A DNA stretch of 64,000 nt from JBBQVK01 sp038211735 (GTDB lineage: Bacteria; Patescibacteriota; Gracilibacteria; Absconditabacterales; Absconditicoccaceae). The notes beneath the pieces are model-generated. The model saw only the letters and a list, made by a program, of their open reading frames with translations, had not been told where the DNA came from and ran no database searches. The stretch is taken from positions 372,001-436,000 of the forward strand of contig JBBQVK010000001.1 of NCBI GenBank assembly GCA_038211735.1, read 5' to 3'. Positions 21,489-30,596 of the stretch are shown one piece after another; the first letter of the stretch is position 1; each line of letters opens with the position of its first letter. The translations under genes and the position numbers were made by a program.

Positions 21489-21719
21489 CTAACCAAAGTT
21501 CAACCACGTGGTGGCTGCTGCAATCGTAAGTAAAATCAGTATTACTAGTGGCCAGAACCACAGCCAGTAAATGATAGCGCCAATCACAAAGAGAACAATG
21601 CTTATGCCAGCAATAATTCCTAGGAATCCTAGAAATATTCGCCCGGTATTAGCTTCGTCAGCTGGTATTTTGATTGTATTCTTTTCTTGATTCATTTTCT
21701 CATTTTCCATGGGATGCAT
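21489..21719 (-). CDS. Small two-helix membrane protein
   Basis: 76 residues with a charged N-terminus and two adjacent hydrophobic helices (about residues 27-50 and 51-70). It contains no UGA. It starts eight bases after the upstream membrane gene's stop, so the pair is probably one transcript. No family is recognised. Confidence 0.6.
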   Translation of the reverse strand: MHPMENEKMNQEKNTIKIPADEANTGRIFLGFLGIIAGISIVLFVIGAIIYWLWFWPLVILILLTIAAATTWLNFG

Positions 21720-21726
21720 GTGTGGT

Positions 21727-22113
21727 TTAGATTTTTGCCATTGGTTTGTTTTTTATTCGGTAGCCCGCTTTCAGAGGGCTTTTCGTTGACGTCATCCGTA
21801 GATGCCATCCAGGTCGTTGGCGTACTACTTCAACTGTAGGAATATAAGGCGGAGAAGCAAACTGCTCTCCGTTTACGATCCTTCCAGGCAGACCGATTGC
21901 TTCGTATTTCGGCCTAGGTGTAAACTTGTGTTCACTTTTTCGGTAAACAACAAGAATACCCAAGGCTATAGCGCATAACAGAAATACAATCACCAACGGT
22001 GAAGTAAATATTGCTATAGCATATCCAAGAAAAGAGATAACAATAAGGATAAGAATGCTCATTGCACCTATTGTTGCAAGGACTTTAAATCGAAAATTAC
22101 TGTGTTTTTTCAT
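21727..22113 (-). CDS. Membrane protein with short basic C-terminal domain
   Basis: 128 residues with two hydrophobic helices (about residues 10-32 and 35-56), then a soluble basic part with many Pro and Arg (residues 57-128). It contains no UGA. First gene of a short minus-strand group with the genes at 21489 and 21234. Function unknown. Confidence 0.6.
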   Translation of the reverse strand: MKKHSNFRFKVLATIGAMSILILIVISFLGYAIAIFTSPLVIVFLLCAIALGILVVYRKSEHKFTPRPKYEAIGLPGRIVNGEQFASPPYIPTVEVVRQRPGWHLRMTSTKSPLKAGYRIKNKPMAKI

Positions 22114-22322
22114 ACGTATGGATTTGTTAGTTAGGAATGTTAATGACCTCTAGATAAGACTAGGGATATACTGATTTTAAAGGTAATTGCAAACGCAATA
22201 CAGTAAAATGTACTTTTGTCAATATAGTGAGTATTCGTCTTTTCAGTCATTGACAGTCCGTTTCTAATCTTTATAAGATATTCACTATTAAGAATATATA
22301 TTTATTATTTCTTTCTATTATA

Positions 22323-23240
22323 ATGACTGTCGTTGTATGAGTTGTAGAAAAGAACTGAAGAATTCACATGTGAGGAGATCTACGTGGAAGTGCGGATGAA
22401 GATATTGCTCAATACACTACTCCTAAAGTTTTCAAAAAATGAGATGTCCTTTTTGGCTTCGCAGGATCTTTTCGTGTAGCAGATGTCTTGCAGTATGTTT
22501 TGAAAGACGTGCCAAAAGAAGAAAAAGCGTATGAAAATCCTGAAATTTCAGAGGATCTCGAATCCCAAGATACTGAACTATTAAGAAAATATCTCGATTG
22601 CAAATCTTATATAGTTGAGTTTTTAATACCTGCTATCAAAAAGGTTTTGAAAGAAGAAGAAGTAATAGCTAAGCATAAAGACTGAACCCCTAAACTCTTG
22701 AGTGACTTACTTATAGGATACGGGAATAAACTTTTTATGATTCAAGACGATTTCTCAGTATTGGAAAATGTCAATTGATTTGAAGCAATTGGAGCATGAA
22801 GACCTCAAGCGATTTGAAATATTACTAACCCAAAAAGGCATTGATGAAAAATCACTACTAAGCCCCAGGAGAAAATTAGAGCAGCTATTGAGGCCGCTAT
22901 TGAGGCGGTAAGTCAAAGTAATTCAAGTGTTTCTAAAGAGTGCCTAGTGCTAACATTAGAGTCAGATAAAGTGAGAAATAAGATTAAACAAATACTTACT
23001 GAGAGAGATAATCAAACTGAAAAAGATAAAAGAGCAAACTGAAGAGGCAAAAAAATCGCAGGAGCGAAGGAGACTAAGTCTGAAGGAACTAATAAACTTT
23101 CAGATACATGAGACCAAAAAAATCCTTGAGAACCAAATACTTCCTCAACAGCAAGAGATGAGATCCAAGTAATATGAAAAACAAATGGCGGATTTTCTTC
23201 GGATGAAATAGTTGATAACTCCCCTCAAGAGTCAAATTAA
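22323..23240 (+). CDS. Proteasome/HslV-like Ntn-hydrolase with long tail
   Basis: The first 200 residues resemble the proteasome beta/HslV fold. The sequence MTVVVGVVEKNG starts with Thr2, which would be the nucleophile after Met removal. It continues with IHMGGDLRGS (the Asp/Arg-Gly loop), KKGDVLFGFAGSFRVAD and AIGAGRPQAIG. Together these match the small stand-alone Ntn hydrolases seen in bacteria and phages. The last 100 residues are a low-complexity Lys/Glu/Ser/Asn tail. More than a dozen UGAs are Gly, including two of the loop glycines. No ATPase partner (HslU-like) is nearby. Activity is inferred, not shown. Confidence 0.7.
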
Positions 23241-23242
23241 TA

Positions 23243-23629
23243 TTAATCCCCAGAAAATAGCCACACATTTTCAGGACGCTTCAGTCGCCTCTTAAGTGCT
23301 TCCATTTTTCCATTTTCAAATTTTTCTTCCTCATCAACGGGGCTTGCTTCATCTTTGAGAACAATCGATCAAGAAGTTAGATTGTAATATGCTCTAAATC
23401 ACGCTCAAACTCTGGGTTGTATACTGTTCTTTGCATACACTCTGGCCTGAAATTGCTTTTCCCAAGGAAGTTTATTATACGAATCCACAAAAGAGCTTGT
23501 TACATTCACTAATTCAGTTTTAGTCTGACTAATTTCTTTTGACACCCCCGTTTCTTGTCCGGACGTTTCATTTTTGTTCAAATTCTGAGTATTTTCTACC
23601 ATCGTTCCTAAATTACCTATATAAAACAT
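23243..23629 (-). CDS. Uncharacterised small protein
   Basis: 128 residues in code 25 with a Ser/Thr/Asn/Gln-rich N-terminal half and a mixed C-terminal half. Two UGAs lie close together at 23399 and 23405. The stop sits three bases from the stop of the plus-strand Ntn hydrolase (convergent). The start may be the second Met (MVENTQ). No recognised domain. Confidence 0.45.
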
Positions 23630-23735
23630 CTTCTATTTGAGCACTTCTTCGGTATATAGTGACCATAAAGGAACCATTAGGCTGTCCATCACGTTTTGCA
23701 AATACTCTGCATATAATTATTTTCCTCAGTAGGTA

Positions 23736-23975
23736 TTAATTGAAAAGCTCTTCTTCAAGCTTTCTGTCCTCGTGTGTACGTCTGGAAAGTGTAACTTGTC
23801 CTGTATTTTCATCAACTGTGACTTTTACCTTCGCTCTGAGACTGTAGGGTACTTTCACGTGTGACAAAGAGCTAATTGCTCATAAAAGAGATCTCGTAGT
23901 TTGCGATGTGATATTTTTAGCGGACGGTTTTTCCTTTTTATTTGTTTTTTCAGTCGGTTGATTAGATATGTGCAT
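23736..23975 (-). CDS. Uncharacterised small basic protein
   Basis: 79 residues: a Lys-rich N-terminus (NKKEKPSAKN), one UGA-encoded Gly, then 'KVKVTVDENTGQVTLSRRTHEDRKLEEELF', reminiscent of a beta hairpin plus helix. It sits upstream of the gene at 23243 on the same strand. It is probably coding because codon composition matches neighbours, but the family is unknown. Confidence 0.45.
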
Positions 23976-24067
23976 TGGCCGTAAAAGAGATATAAAAGAA
24001 CTTCTTTTTGCTAACTTCTTCGTTATATATAGACCATACAAAAACTATTTCATATTGCAAATCCAAC

Positions 24068-25051
24068 ATGTCAAATAAATTCCTCTTCACTGGCGAAGAG
24101 CCATATATGCTTCATCAAGAGCTTCACAAACGGAAGACAGCATTTTTGGAAAAGTATGGTGAACAAGGATTATTTACCTTTTCATGCGATGAGCTTGATC
24201 AAGGGCCGATCATGCAAGCCATCCTTAGTGGCGGTATGTTTACGACCAAGAAACTGATAATTATCAGCTGAATTCCAAAAGATAATACTCCATCCAACAA
24301 AGCGAGCGCAAAATCTTCTGAACGTTTGGAAGCTGCACTTATGAAAAAACGAGAGACAATTCCAGAAGATTCAATAGTGATCTTATTAAGTTACAAACCA
24401 GATAAAAGAACGAAATGATACAAATTTTTCGCTAACAATTCTGATATCAAAGAGTTCAAACCACTCAAAGAGATTGAGTTAATTAATTTTGTGAAACAGC
24501 GTTTAGGCGAGCTTGTAACAAGCGATACGGCGACGCTTCTTGTAGCAACCGTCGGCACAAGTCTCTTTCATATTGCCAACGAGTGCGATAAACTACAACT
24601 CTACGCAGACTATCATAAAATCAAAAAACTTTCTGCAAAAGATATCGAGTCAATCGTCTATGCACAATCAGAAATAAATAGTTTTTCTATTTTGGATAAC
24701 TTCTTCACCAACAAACAAAAAACTCTTGAACTAATCACCAAAGCACAGTCACAAAACCAAGATATGTTTCAATTTTTATGAATGCTCTATCGATGACTAA
24801 AACTTGTGATCCAACTCGTCGATCAATATCGTAGCGGCGTCACTAGCGCAAAACAAATCGCCAGCAATCTCAAAATGCATCCATTTGCAGTAGCAAAACA
24901 GTACGGAAATATCAAAACGCTCGGCAAGAACTTCCCTGCTATAATCAAGCTTTATCACTCATTGCTTAAACTGGACGTTTCTATAAAAACATGAGTTTTG
25001 CCTCCTGAAGCATTCTGGGTTGAAGTGAAAAAATTGGTGCGGGAGCTGTAA
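24068..25051 (+). CDS. holA: DNA polymerase III delta subunit
   Basis: HolA opens the sliding clamp within the clamp loader. The 327-residue protein has the expected plan: an N-terminal 'FLFTGEEPYMLHQEL' start, an AAA-like middle, and a C-terminal collar helix bundle including 'LKMHPFAVAKQYGNIK' (compare the family's 'hPFVVKK'). As usual for delta, no functional P-loop is present. UGA is Gly at several sites (for example 24272-24274). It is followed by a strong bidirectional terminator. Confidence 0.85.
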
Positions 25052-25102
25052 ACTAATATTTTCAAATATTATTTTCGTACAGAGAAAAATTCTTAGAACA
25101 GA

Positions 25103-25133
25103 AAAAGGCACCTGGTACAGGTGCCTTTTCTTT
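25103..25133. terminator. Bidirectional intrinsic terminator
   Basis: AAAAGGCACCTG-GTA-CAGGTGCCTTTT, a 12-bp perfect stem with T-rich flanks on both sides, lies between the convergent holA (plus) and nuclease-like (minus) genes and can serve both. Confidence 0.9.
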
Positions 25134-25143
25134 TAGGAAATAT

Positions 25144-26421
25144 TTAATCTTCTGGGTTCTCACCAAGTTGGTCTCTGACTTGAGCAGCACCTTCATAGTT
25201 CTCCTCACTCAGAAACTCTTCCAGCAGTTCTTTCAACTCATCGGGTTTCATTTTCTTTCTGATTTTCCGATTATTGAAACGCTCTTTAGCTGTAAGTTTT
25301 TTCTTTCTCTTAGGTCGAGAGGAAGTGGAGTTTTGCCCATCAAAATCTGAAACAAATTCGGCTCCAACACTCTTGTCTTCTAACTCGAAGTCAACTTGTG
25401 AGTCTGTATCAACGGAAGTTTTACCAGGCAGTTTTGAATTATCTCTTTTAGAGTTTCTTTTTATCAGCGATTTATGCAAATAAATCGGAACTCTTGCTAA
25501 GTAGAATAGTTCAACCGCCTGAGTCCTTAACAAAGGAATCTCATATTGTTTTAGAGATTCTTTATTAAGCGCTACCCCAGTGATCGCAAGTTCATTCTTG
25601 CTTTCAATTCTAATGTATTGTAACTCAAAGTTGAGGGACTTGATTATGCTGAGAATTATTGGCGCTTCAGTAAATGATTCTTCTTCAAGAAGCATGTTTT
25701 CATCTGCCCAATAATATGTCTCTTGCACAAACGCCTGATCAGTTTGTATAGAAAAATACCTACTGTCATCTACCCAAAACAACAGGTTGCCACCATCAAT
25801 ACCAGATTCAACACCGTTAACATCTTTTACTTTGATGAATTTTGGCGAAAGTTTCTCCAGTAATTTGCTAGTATGTTCCTTCTGTTGAACACGGTATTGA
25901 ATTTCATTTTGAAGTATATCAACACGTTTTTGGTTACCGAGAACGGTTGCTTCTTTAAGTTCGTAAGTTAGTTGCCTGACGTTCATTGCCCCAAAATCCT
26001 GATCATCAACTAAACAATACTCATCGTAGAACTGTTTCTCAGTCACAATATCAATATCTTGAAACCACATATAACACAACGCTATTTCATCGCTGCTTAG
26101 TCTTTGTTCATAGCGTATGTCATTATCAGTTCCAAATCGTAACAAACAGATAAAGTTATCTTCTTCATCAGAATGCATTATGCAACAATGTAACGGTGCT
26201 TTGTACTCTTCCAAAAGCGCATTCATTTGAAGTACAAATGGATGATCGCTCATTTCAGACAGAGGCAATCCTATCACTTCACACGTTTCCTCACTAATAG
26301 CAAACGCAAGAAATTTTTTTAATCCAGGTTTATCGGACAAAAAAATGTAGGGCGCCTCTTCATGGTCTGTAAATACAAGAAGATCATATACCAAATAGTC
26401 CAAATACAGTATTTCTTTCAT
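25144..26421 (-). CDS. Tandem bifunctional-nuclease (DUF151)/UVR-like protein
   Basis: 425 residues without a single UGA. Two degenerate DUF151-like domains can be seen. One is around residues 25-140 (ending '..DEIALCYMW'). The second is around 255-335, with 'ILSIIKSLNFELQYIRIE' and 'QAVELFYLARVPIYLH', which parallels the family's 'RPSDAIALALR..PIYV'. Each is followed by a UVR-like helix pair: residues 155-185, and at the C-terminus 'LKELLEEFLSEENYEGAAQVRDQL'. A Lys/Arg/Ser-rich linker precedes the last UVR. UVR motifs bind UvrB/UvrC-like partners or Clp ATPases. Its start overlaps the next gene. Catalytic residues are poorly conserved, so an adaptor role is possible. Confidence 0.6.
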   Translation of the reverse strand: MKEILYLDYLVYDLLVFTDHEEAPYIFLSDKPGLKKFLAFAISEETCEVIGLPLSEMSDHPFVLQMNALLEEYKAPLHCCIMHSDEEDNFICLLRFGTDNDIRYEQRLSSDEIALCYMWFQDIDIVTEKQFYDEYCLVDDQDFGAMNVRQLTYELKEATVLGNQKRVDILQNEIQYRVQQKEHTSKLLEKLSPKFIKVKDVNGVESGIDGGNLLFWVDDSRYFSIQTDQAFVQETYYWADENMLLEEESFTEAPIILSIIKSLNFELQYIRIESKNELAITGVALNKESLKQYEIPLLRTQAVELFYLARVPIYLHKSLIKRNSKRDNSKLPGKTSVDTDSQVDFELEDKSVGAEFVSDFDGQNSTSSRPKRKKKLTAKERFNNRKIRKKMKPDELKELLEEFLSEENYEGAAQVRDQLGENPED

Positions 26422-26987
26422 TGGTTTGTTATTTTCAGGTTTATTTGATCACGAATTTCTGCTGCGAGCTCGAAGTCTTGATCTTCAATAGCATCTTCAA
26501 GAAGGTGCTGAAGATTAATACTATTTACTTGTAAGTCTATTGAGTCGTTTTTGTATCCAATAGAAGCAATCATACGATCTTGGTATAATTCTATTGGCAT
26601 GCGCGTTTCTACTTGAAAGTAGAGTGAACACGGCAACAAGTCACAAGGAGACATAGGAATTCGCACCTTCCCCTGGGGGGTATCAAATACTATTTCCCCA
26701 TAGTAGTATTTTTCTTCATCCAAATAGGTAATCATGCAATGGTTTACTTTCCATTTCATTTTATCCACTAGATTTATAATAAACCACAATACTTTGTGGG
26801 GAAGAAAATGGAAATCTTCTTCTTCTCCCTTAGTGATACAATGATCAATAAATTTAAAGTTCTCTTCGTGAGCTGCAATTGTTATAGATACTTCTTCGAA
26901 ATGAAGGACCAAAAGCTTTACTTGATCACTCTCTCGAACAAAAGTGTTTACATCGTTGCATACAACATGTTCGGCTTTCATAATCAT
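26319..26987 (-). CDS. Bifunctional-nuclease (DUF151) plus UVR protein
   Basis: The recognisable part is residues 1-189. It is a DUF151-like domain ('HKVLWFIINLVDKMKWKVNHCMI', '..DLLPCSLYFQVETRMPI') followed by a C-terminal UVR motif 'LQHLLEDAIEDQDFELAAEIRDQI'. It is shorter than, but clearly a sister of, the neighbouring protein. Under the standard code it would end at the UGA at 26418-26420 inside ATGA, a classic overlap with the next start. Under code 25 it must run 33 more codons to a TAA at 26319, with a tail of unusual composition. The start could also be the second Met. Confidence 0.62.
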
Positions 26988-27137
26988 AGATTTTAATGAT
27001 CGAATAACTTGTCATAAAAACTAATACGTTTGTGTCAATATAATACAAGTCGAAAATGTCAATTTGAGAAGAAATGCTAGAATATGCTTCCAGTATAGTT
27101 ACTTTCATCGGCACATATGTAGGTAGCTGGTAATCTC

Positions 27138-27419
27138 TTATATAGTCAGCCTCACATCCATCAGTTCATACTCAAAGTTATGTTTCTTTAAGCGGTCATT
27201 GATCGCCTTGATGATCGTTTTTTTGTTGAGAAATCGGCTTGTAGGGTCTTCTTTAGCTCAGCCTTGGAGAAAAAGCTTATTTGCTCTGATATATCACTTT
27301 AATTGGCTTGGAGACGTAGCAAAATCTTTCGCGACCTCAATCGCAAGCGCTCACATACTTATCTGCGTCAAGCCATGAGAAGAAAGTCTTTGTTTCATGG
27401 CTGATTGAAACGTTTCCAT
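27138..27419 (-). CDS. Small DUF721/DciA-like protein
   Basis: 93 residues. The pattern 'YIRANKLFLQ..', 'FLNKKTIIKAINDRLKKHNFEYELMDVRLTI' resembles the DUF721 fold (DciA, a helicase-loading factor), where a beta strand is followed by an Asn-containing helix and a final strand. The resemblance is structural and weak. It sits alone between the UVR pair and the heptad repeat. Confidence 0.4.
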
Positions 27420-27453
27420 AATTTGACCTCTCTCGCAAAATTAAAAAACTTCA

Positions 27454-27544
27454 TTTCCCATCTCCCACTTCCCATCTCCCACTTCCCATTTTCCACTTCC
27501 CATTTTCCACTTCCCATTTTCCACTTTCCACTTTCCACTCTTTC
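27454..27544. repeat. Heptameric tandem repeat
   Basis: Thirteen or so degenerate 7-base units alternate between TTCCCAT, CTCCCAC and TTTCCAC. This is a pyrimidine-strand heptad repeat filling the gap after the glycosyltransferase gene. Related heptads are found at 51066-51140 and 51405-51470. Confidence 0.9.
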
Positions 27545-28678
27545 CTACTCTTTCGGCGGTTCATATCTACTTGGTAATTTTTTTATTCGGAACAGATATC
27601 GATTCACTCAGAAGAAGATTGCTGCCATCAATACAAAGATAATAACTTTATCTACTCTTTGATCTCACTGCAACAGCATCAAGATCATAAAGAACAAAGA
27701 AAATCATCGGATGAATACTCTTACTTCATTTCTATTTCGTCCTAATGCTAGCAACCTATAATGTAAGTGTGAATAGTCACCTTTGAATGGATTTTTCTTC
27801 TGTTTATGTAATCTATCTATCAACACCCAGACTGCATCGAAGAGAGGCAATGCTAAGACCACAATCATCGTCCCAATTTTTGCTCATCCAAGCAACGAAA
27901 GATATGCCAGCGCAAAGCCTAGAAACATCGTTCATACATCTCTTAGCAACCCACTCGGCTTGAATTCGACAATTACTGCCAACAGAGCAACGACAAACAA
28001 AATCATCGCATACGTACTTACTCCTCACAACAATAACGCTTTGGCGTCAGTCATATCTGGATACGCAACAAAGACCACCAAATTAATCAACAAAAATATT
28101 GTAAGAAATCCTATACTCGACATTCATGACGCAAGTCCATAAATTCCATCAAATCGGTTGATCGCATTGGTAAACAAAAGATATCGCGCCAAAGTAAGTA
28201 CGACCTGATTGATAAATGCAAAATGAATAATCTCTCCTCATGGTAGTGAAAAATCGGTAATTCCAACACCACTCACCGCTCGAGCAATCAGCGCTACTAC
28301 TACTTGTATAGCCATTCTAATCGCAGGAGAGATACGGTATTTCTTATGTATCAAACGTCATAACTCATCTGTCAAAGCAACTCCTCATAGTATTAGTGCC
28401 CCAAGCAAAAGTCAGAAAAAAGGGTTAGTTTTTGTAAATACCAAAAACTCTGGAGCATAAAGTGCAACCAAAACAAAAAAAGTAATGAGCAGAATAACTC
28501 ATTGAAGTGTTGGGACAGGTTTTCTCTTTGGAACATCACGTCATGGTTTATCCATGATATGAAGTTTTCTAAAAATCCACAATCCCAAGAGACTGAATAG
28601 CGAAGCAACGGCGAACATTCAAACTAGTGTTCAAATCATAGGCGTACAAATCAGTAAATCTTTTGGCAGAATCGCCAT
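27545..28678 (-). CDS. Undecaprenyl-phosphate glycosyl-1-phosphate transferase (WecA/TagO/MraY family)
   Basis: The 377-residue protein has about ten membrane helices and the family's cytoplasmic motifs: MDKPGRDVPKRKPVPT (substrate loop), 'LTDELGR' (Asp pair region), NAINRFDGIYGLASG (metal-binding NxxN..DGxDGL type), PLFDAVWVL and DYSHLHYRLL. It transfers a sugar-1-phosphate to the lipid carrier for surface glycan or wall polymer. Whether it is WecA- or MraY-like cannot be settled by eye; the HxH-type motif favours WecA/TagO. UGA is Gly more than ten times. It lies just after the PBP gene on the same strand. Confidence 0.85.
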
Positions 28679-28808
28679 AAGTTTCTCCCACTATAACAAA
28701 CCTGCTGAAAGATGCAAACTTGGTTTGCTCTTCAGTTAAAAGAACGTCAAAAATAAGTTCCATAAAGGGAAAATCAAATGTCTATATCTGTCTATATGTA
28801 ATAGAATT

Positions 28809-30578
28809 TTACTTAAAGAGCTCCTCCACAAGACCCCATAAGATTCCTGCAGAGTCTGCTCATGCAGCATCCATTGGAGCTCACTCGTAATTTCACATCC
28901 ACACACACATCGTAAGTCATGGAGCATATGATCGTGCCTTATATGTAGTAGTCGTAAGTTTTACTCCACACATTCGTCCGTCTACATAATGTCTTGATGT
29001 TCATGTTTTGATAGCTCGTCATGGAAACGTAAAACGTTCCGGGTGAGCAAACCCATGAATACGATATGATCCATCTGCTAACACGTTTGTAATTTCTTCA
29101 CGCCTAGATTGTAGTGATGAAAATCGTTGAAGATTTTCATTAGTAGTTGTGGTTGGAATGGCATGAGGATAGATTAAACGCCGGATACGAATTGCTTGAT
29201 ACGGCGAGAGTTCATAAGTTCCTAATGCTGCTGAAAGTCAGAGCTGATCTGCATTAAACTGTTCGCTATCGTTAGAAATTGTCTCTTCATCATCTCATGC
29301 CAATATTCTCAAGCGATTGAAAAATGGGAAGTAGTCATCAACTCACGCTTCGTTAAATAATTTAACTGCAGGAATATTTAAACTACTTGCCAACGCTTCT
29401 GCCAATGAAACGTCTCCATGATAGCGCAGATCAAAATTTTGTGGATGATATACTCCTCCGTGAGGAAGATCATAACTTACTTCTTCATCGACAATGCGAT
29501 CTTGCATCGTGATTCATAATTTCCCCAACGCATATAGATAGACTAATGGTTTCATTAGCGATCCAACTTGTCTTTTCTGGAAGCAGCCATTTACATAACT
29601 ACCTTCATCATCTTCGGGAGATCTACACGTAGTTTGGCTAATTAATTGGCCTGCATTATCGACTACGAGAATACAACAATCATTGCCATGTAACGAATCT
29701 CTCCAGCTTTCTGTACCGTCCACCACACGATTTATCTCTTCGGTCAATGGAATATTAAAAACGGTTTTTCATTCTTGCGCTTCTTTAGTCACTAGATCCA
29801 CTAATAATGGGTCATACGTATTACTAGAAGCAACATCCGATAAATCGTCTTTTGTTTGTGGAAGTATTTTTTCTCCATCACAGATCATAAACTTATTTTT
29901 TTTCTTTCGCACTGCACAAAGTATATCAGCTCTGTTCTTTATAGAAACAAATCATTTTTCGGAGTATGGATTATTGCCTGTTTGGTAGGTAGCTATAAGG
30001 AATAAACGCTGATACGACGTAAGGGCACTACATGGCAGACCAAACAGAAGATTGCATCACTGCTGAATACCTCTTCTTTCATAAGGGAATGGCAAAAGAT
30101 TTAGATACGCAGTTAGGATTGCATCTTTACCATTTGACTGAAGAAGTAATGCGCTCGCAACCTCATGAAACTTTTGTGGCCGTCATCTTTTGTATGCTTG
30201 TTCAATTAGTTTAATCACTTGCTGATCTATTGTCGAGCCACCAGAAACTTTTCAGGTATCGAAATATTGCCATACTGCTCTTATCCACGCAAGCGGATCG
30301 ACGCCAGGATGTATTCGGAAACGCTTATCTTCAAACGTAAGGATCATACTGACCAGTTGGTCATCTGCTTGATTCCAATGGGTTAATTGTCTCGTATTGC
30401 TAGAAAAGAGCAGATCTGATAAGGCTTTTCACGATGTAGAACTCGCGTTATACACAATTGGAAAATATCCATTTTCAGCAGAAAGTGTATATTTTTTCCC
30501 AAAATGTGTTAAAAAAATATATGCAGCACCAATTGCTGCAATCCCCAAAAAACATATCCATAGTATGATTTTTTTCAT
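28809..30578 (-). CDS. pbpC: Penicillin-binding protein 1C-type (glycosyltransferase + transpeptidase)
   Basis: The 589-residue protein has an N-terminal membrane anchor (residues 4-24) and a GT51 domain with 'FEDKRFRIHPGVDPLAWIRA' and 'GGSTIDQQV'. A transpeptidase domain follows, with SxxK (GSLMK, near residue 340), SxN (SSLN) and KTGTS (near 520; its Gly is UGA). It polymerises and crosslinks peptidoglycan outside the membrane. The GT51 motif order is that of PBP1C. The adjacent alpha-2-macroglobulin is the known partner of PBP1C (yfhM-pbpC in E. coli), which supports this subtype. The stop-to-start gap with that gene is only 18 bases. Confidence 0.93.
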
Positions 30579-30596
30579 TGTATATGCAGATACAAA

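Noticed and set aside
26926..27114. 62-codon minus-strand ORF overlapping the start of the DUF151-UVR gene
   Set aside because: Out of frame with the gene, Ile/Tyr/Ser-rich with no family pattern. A shadow ORF.
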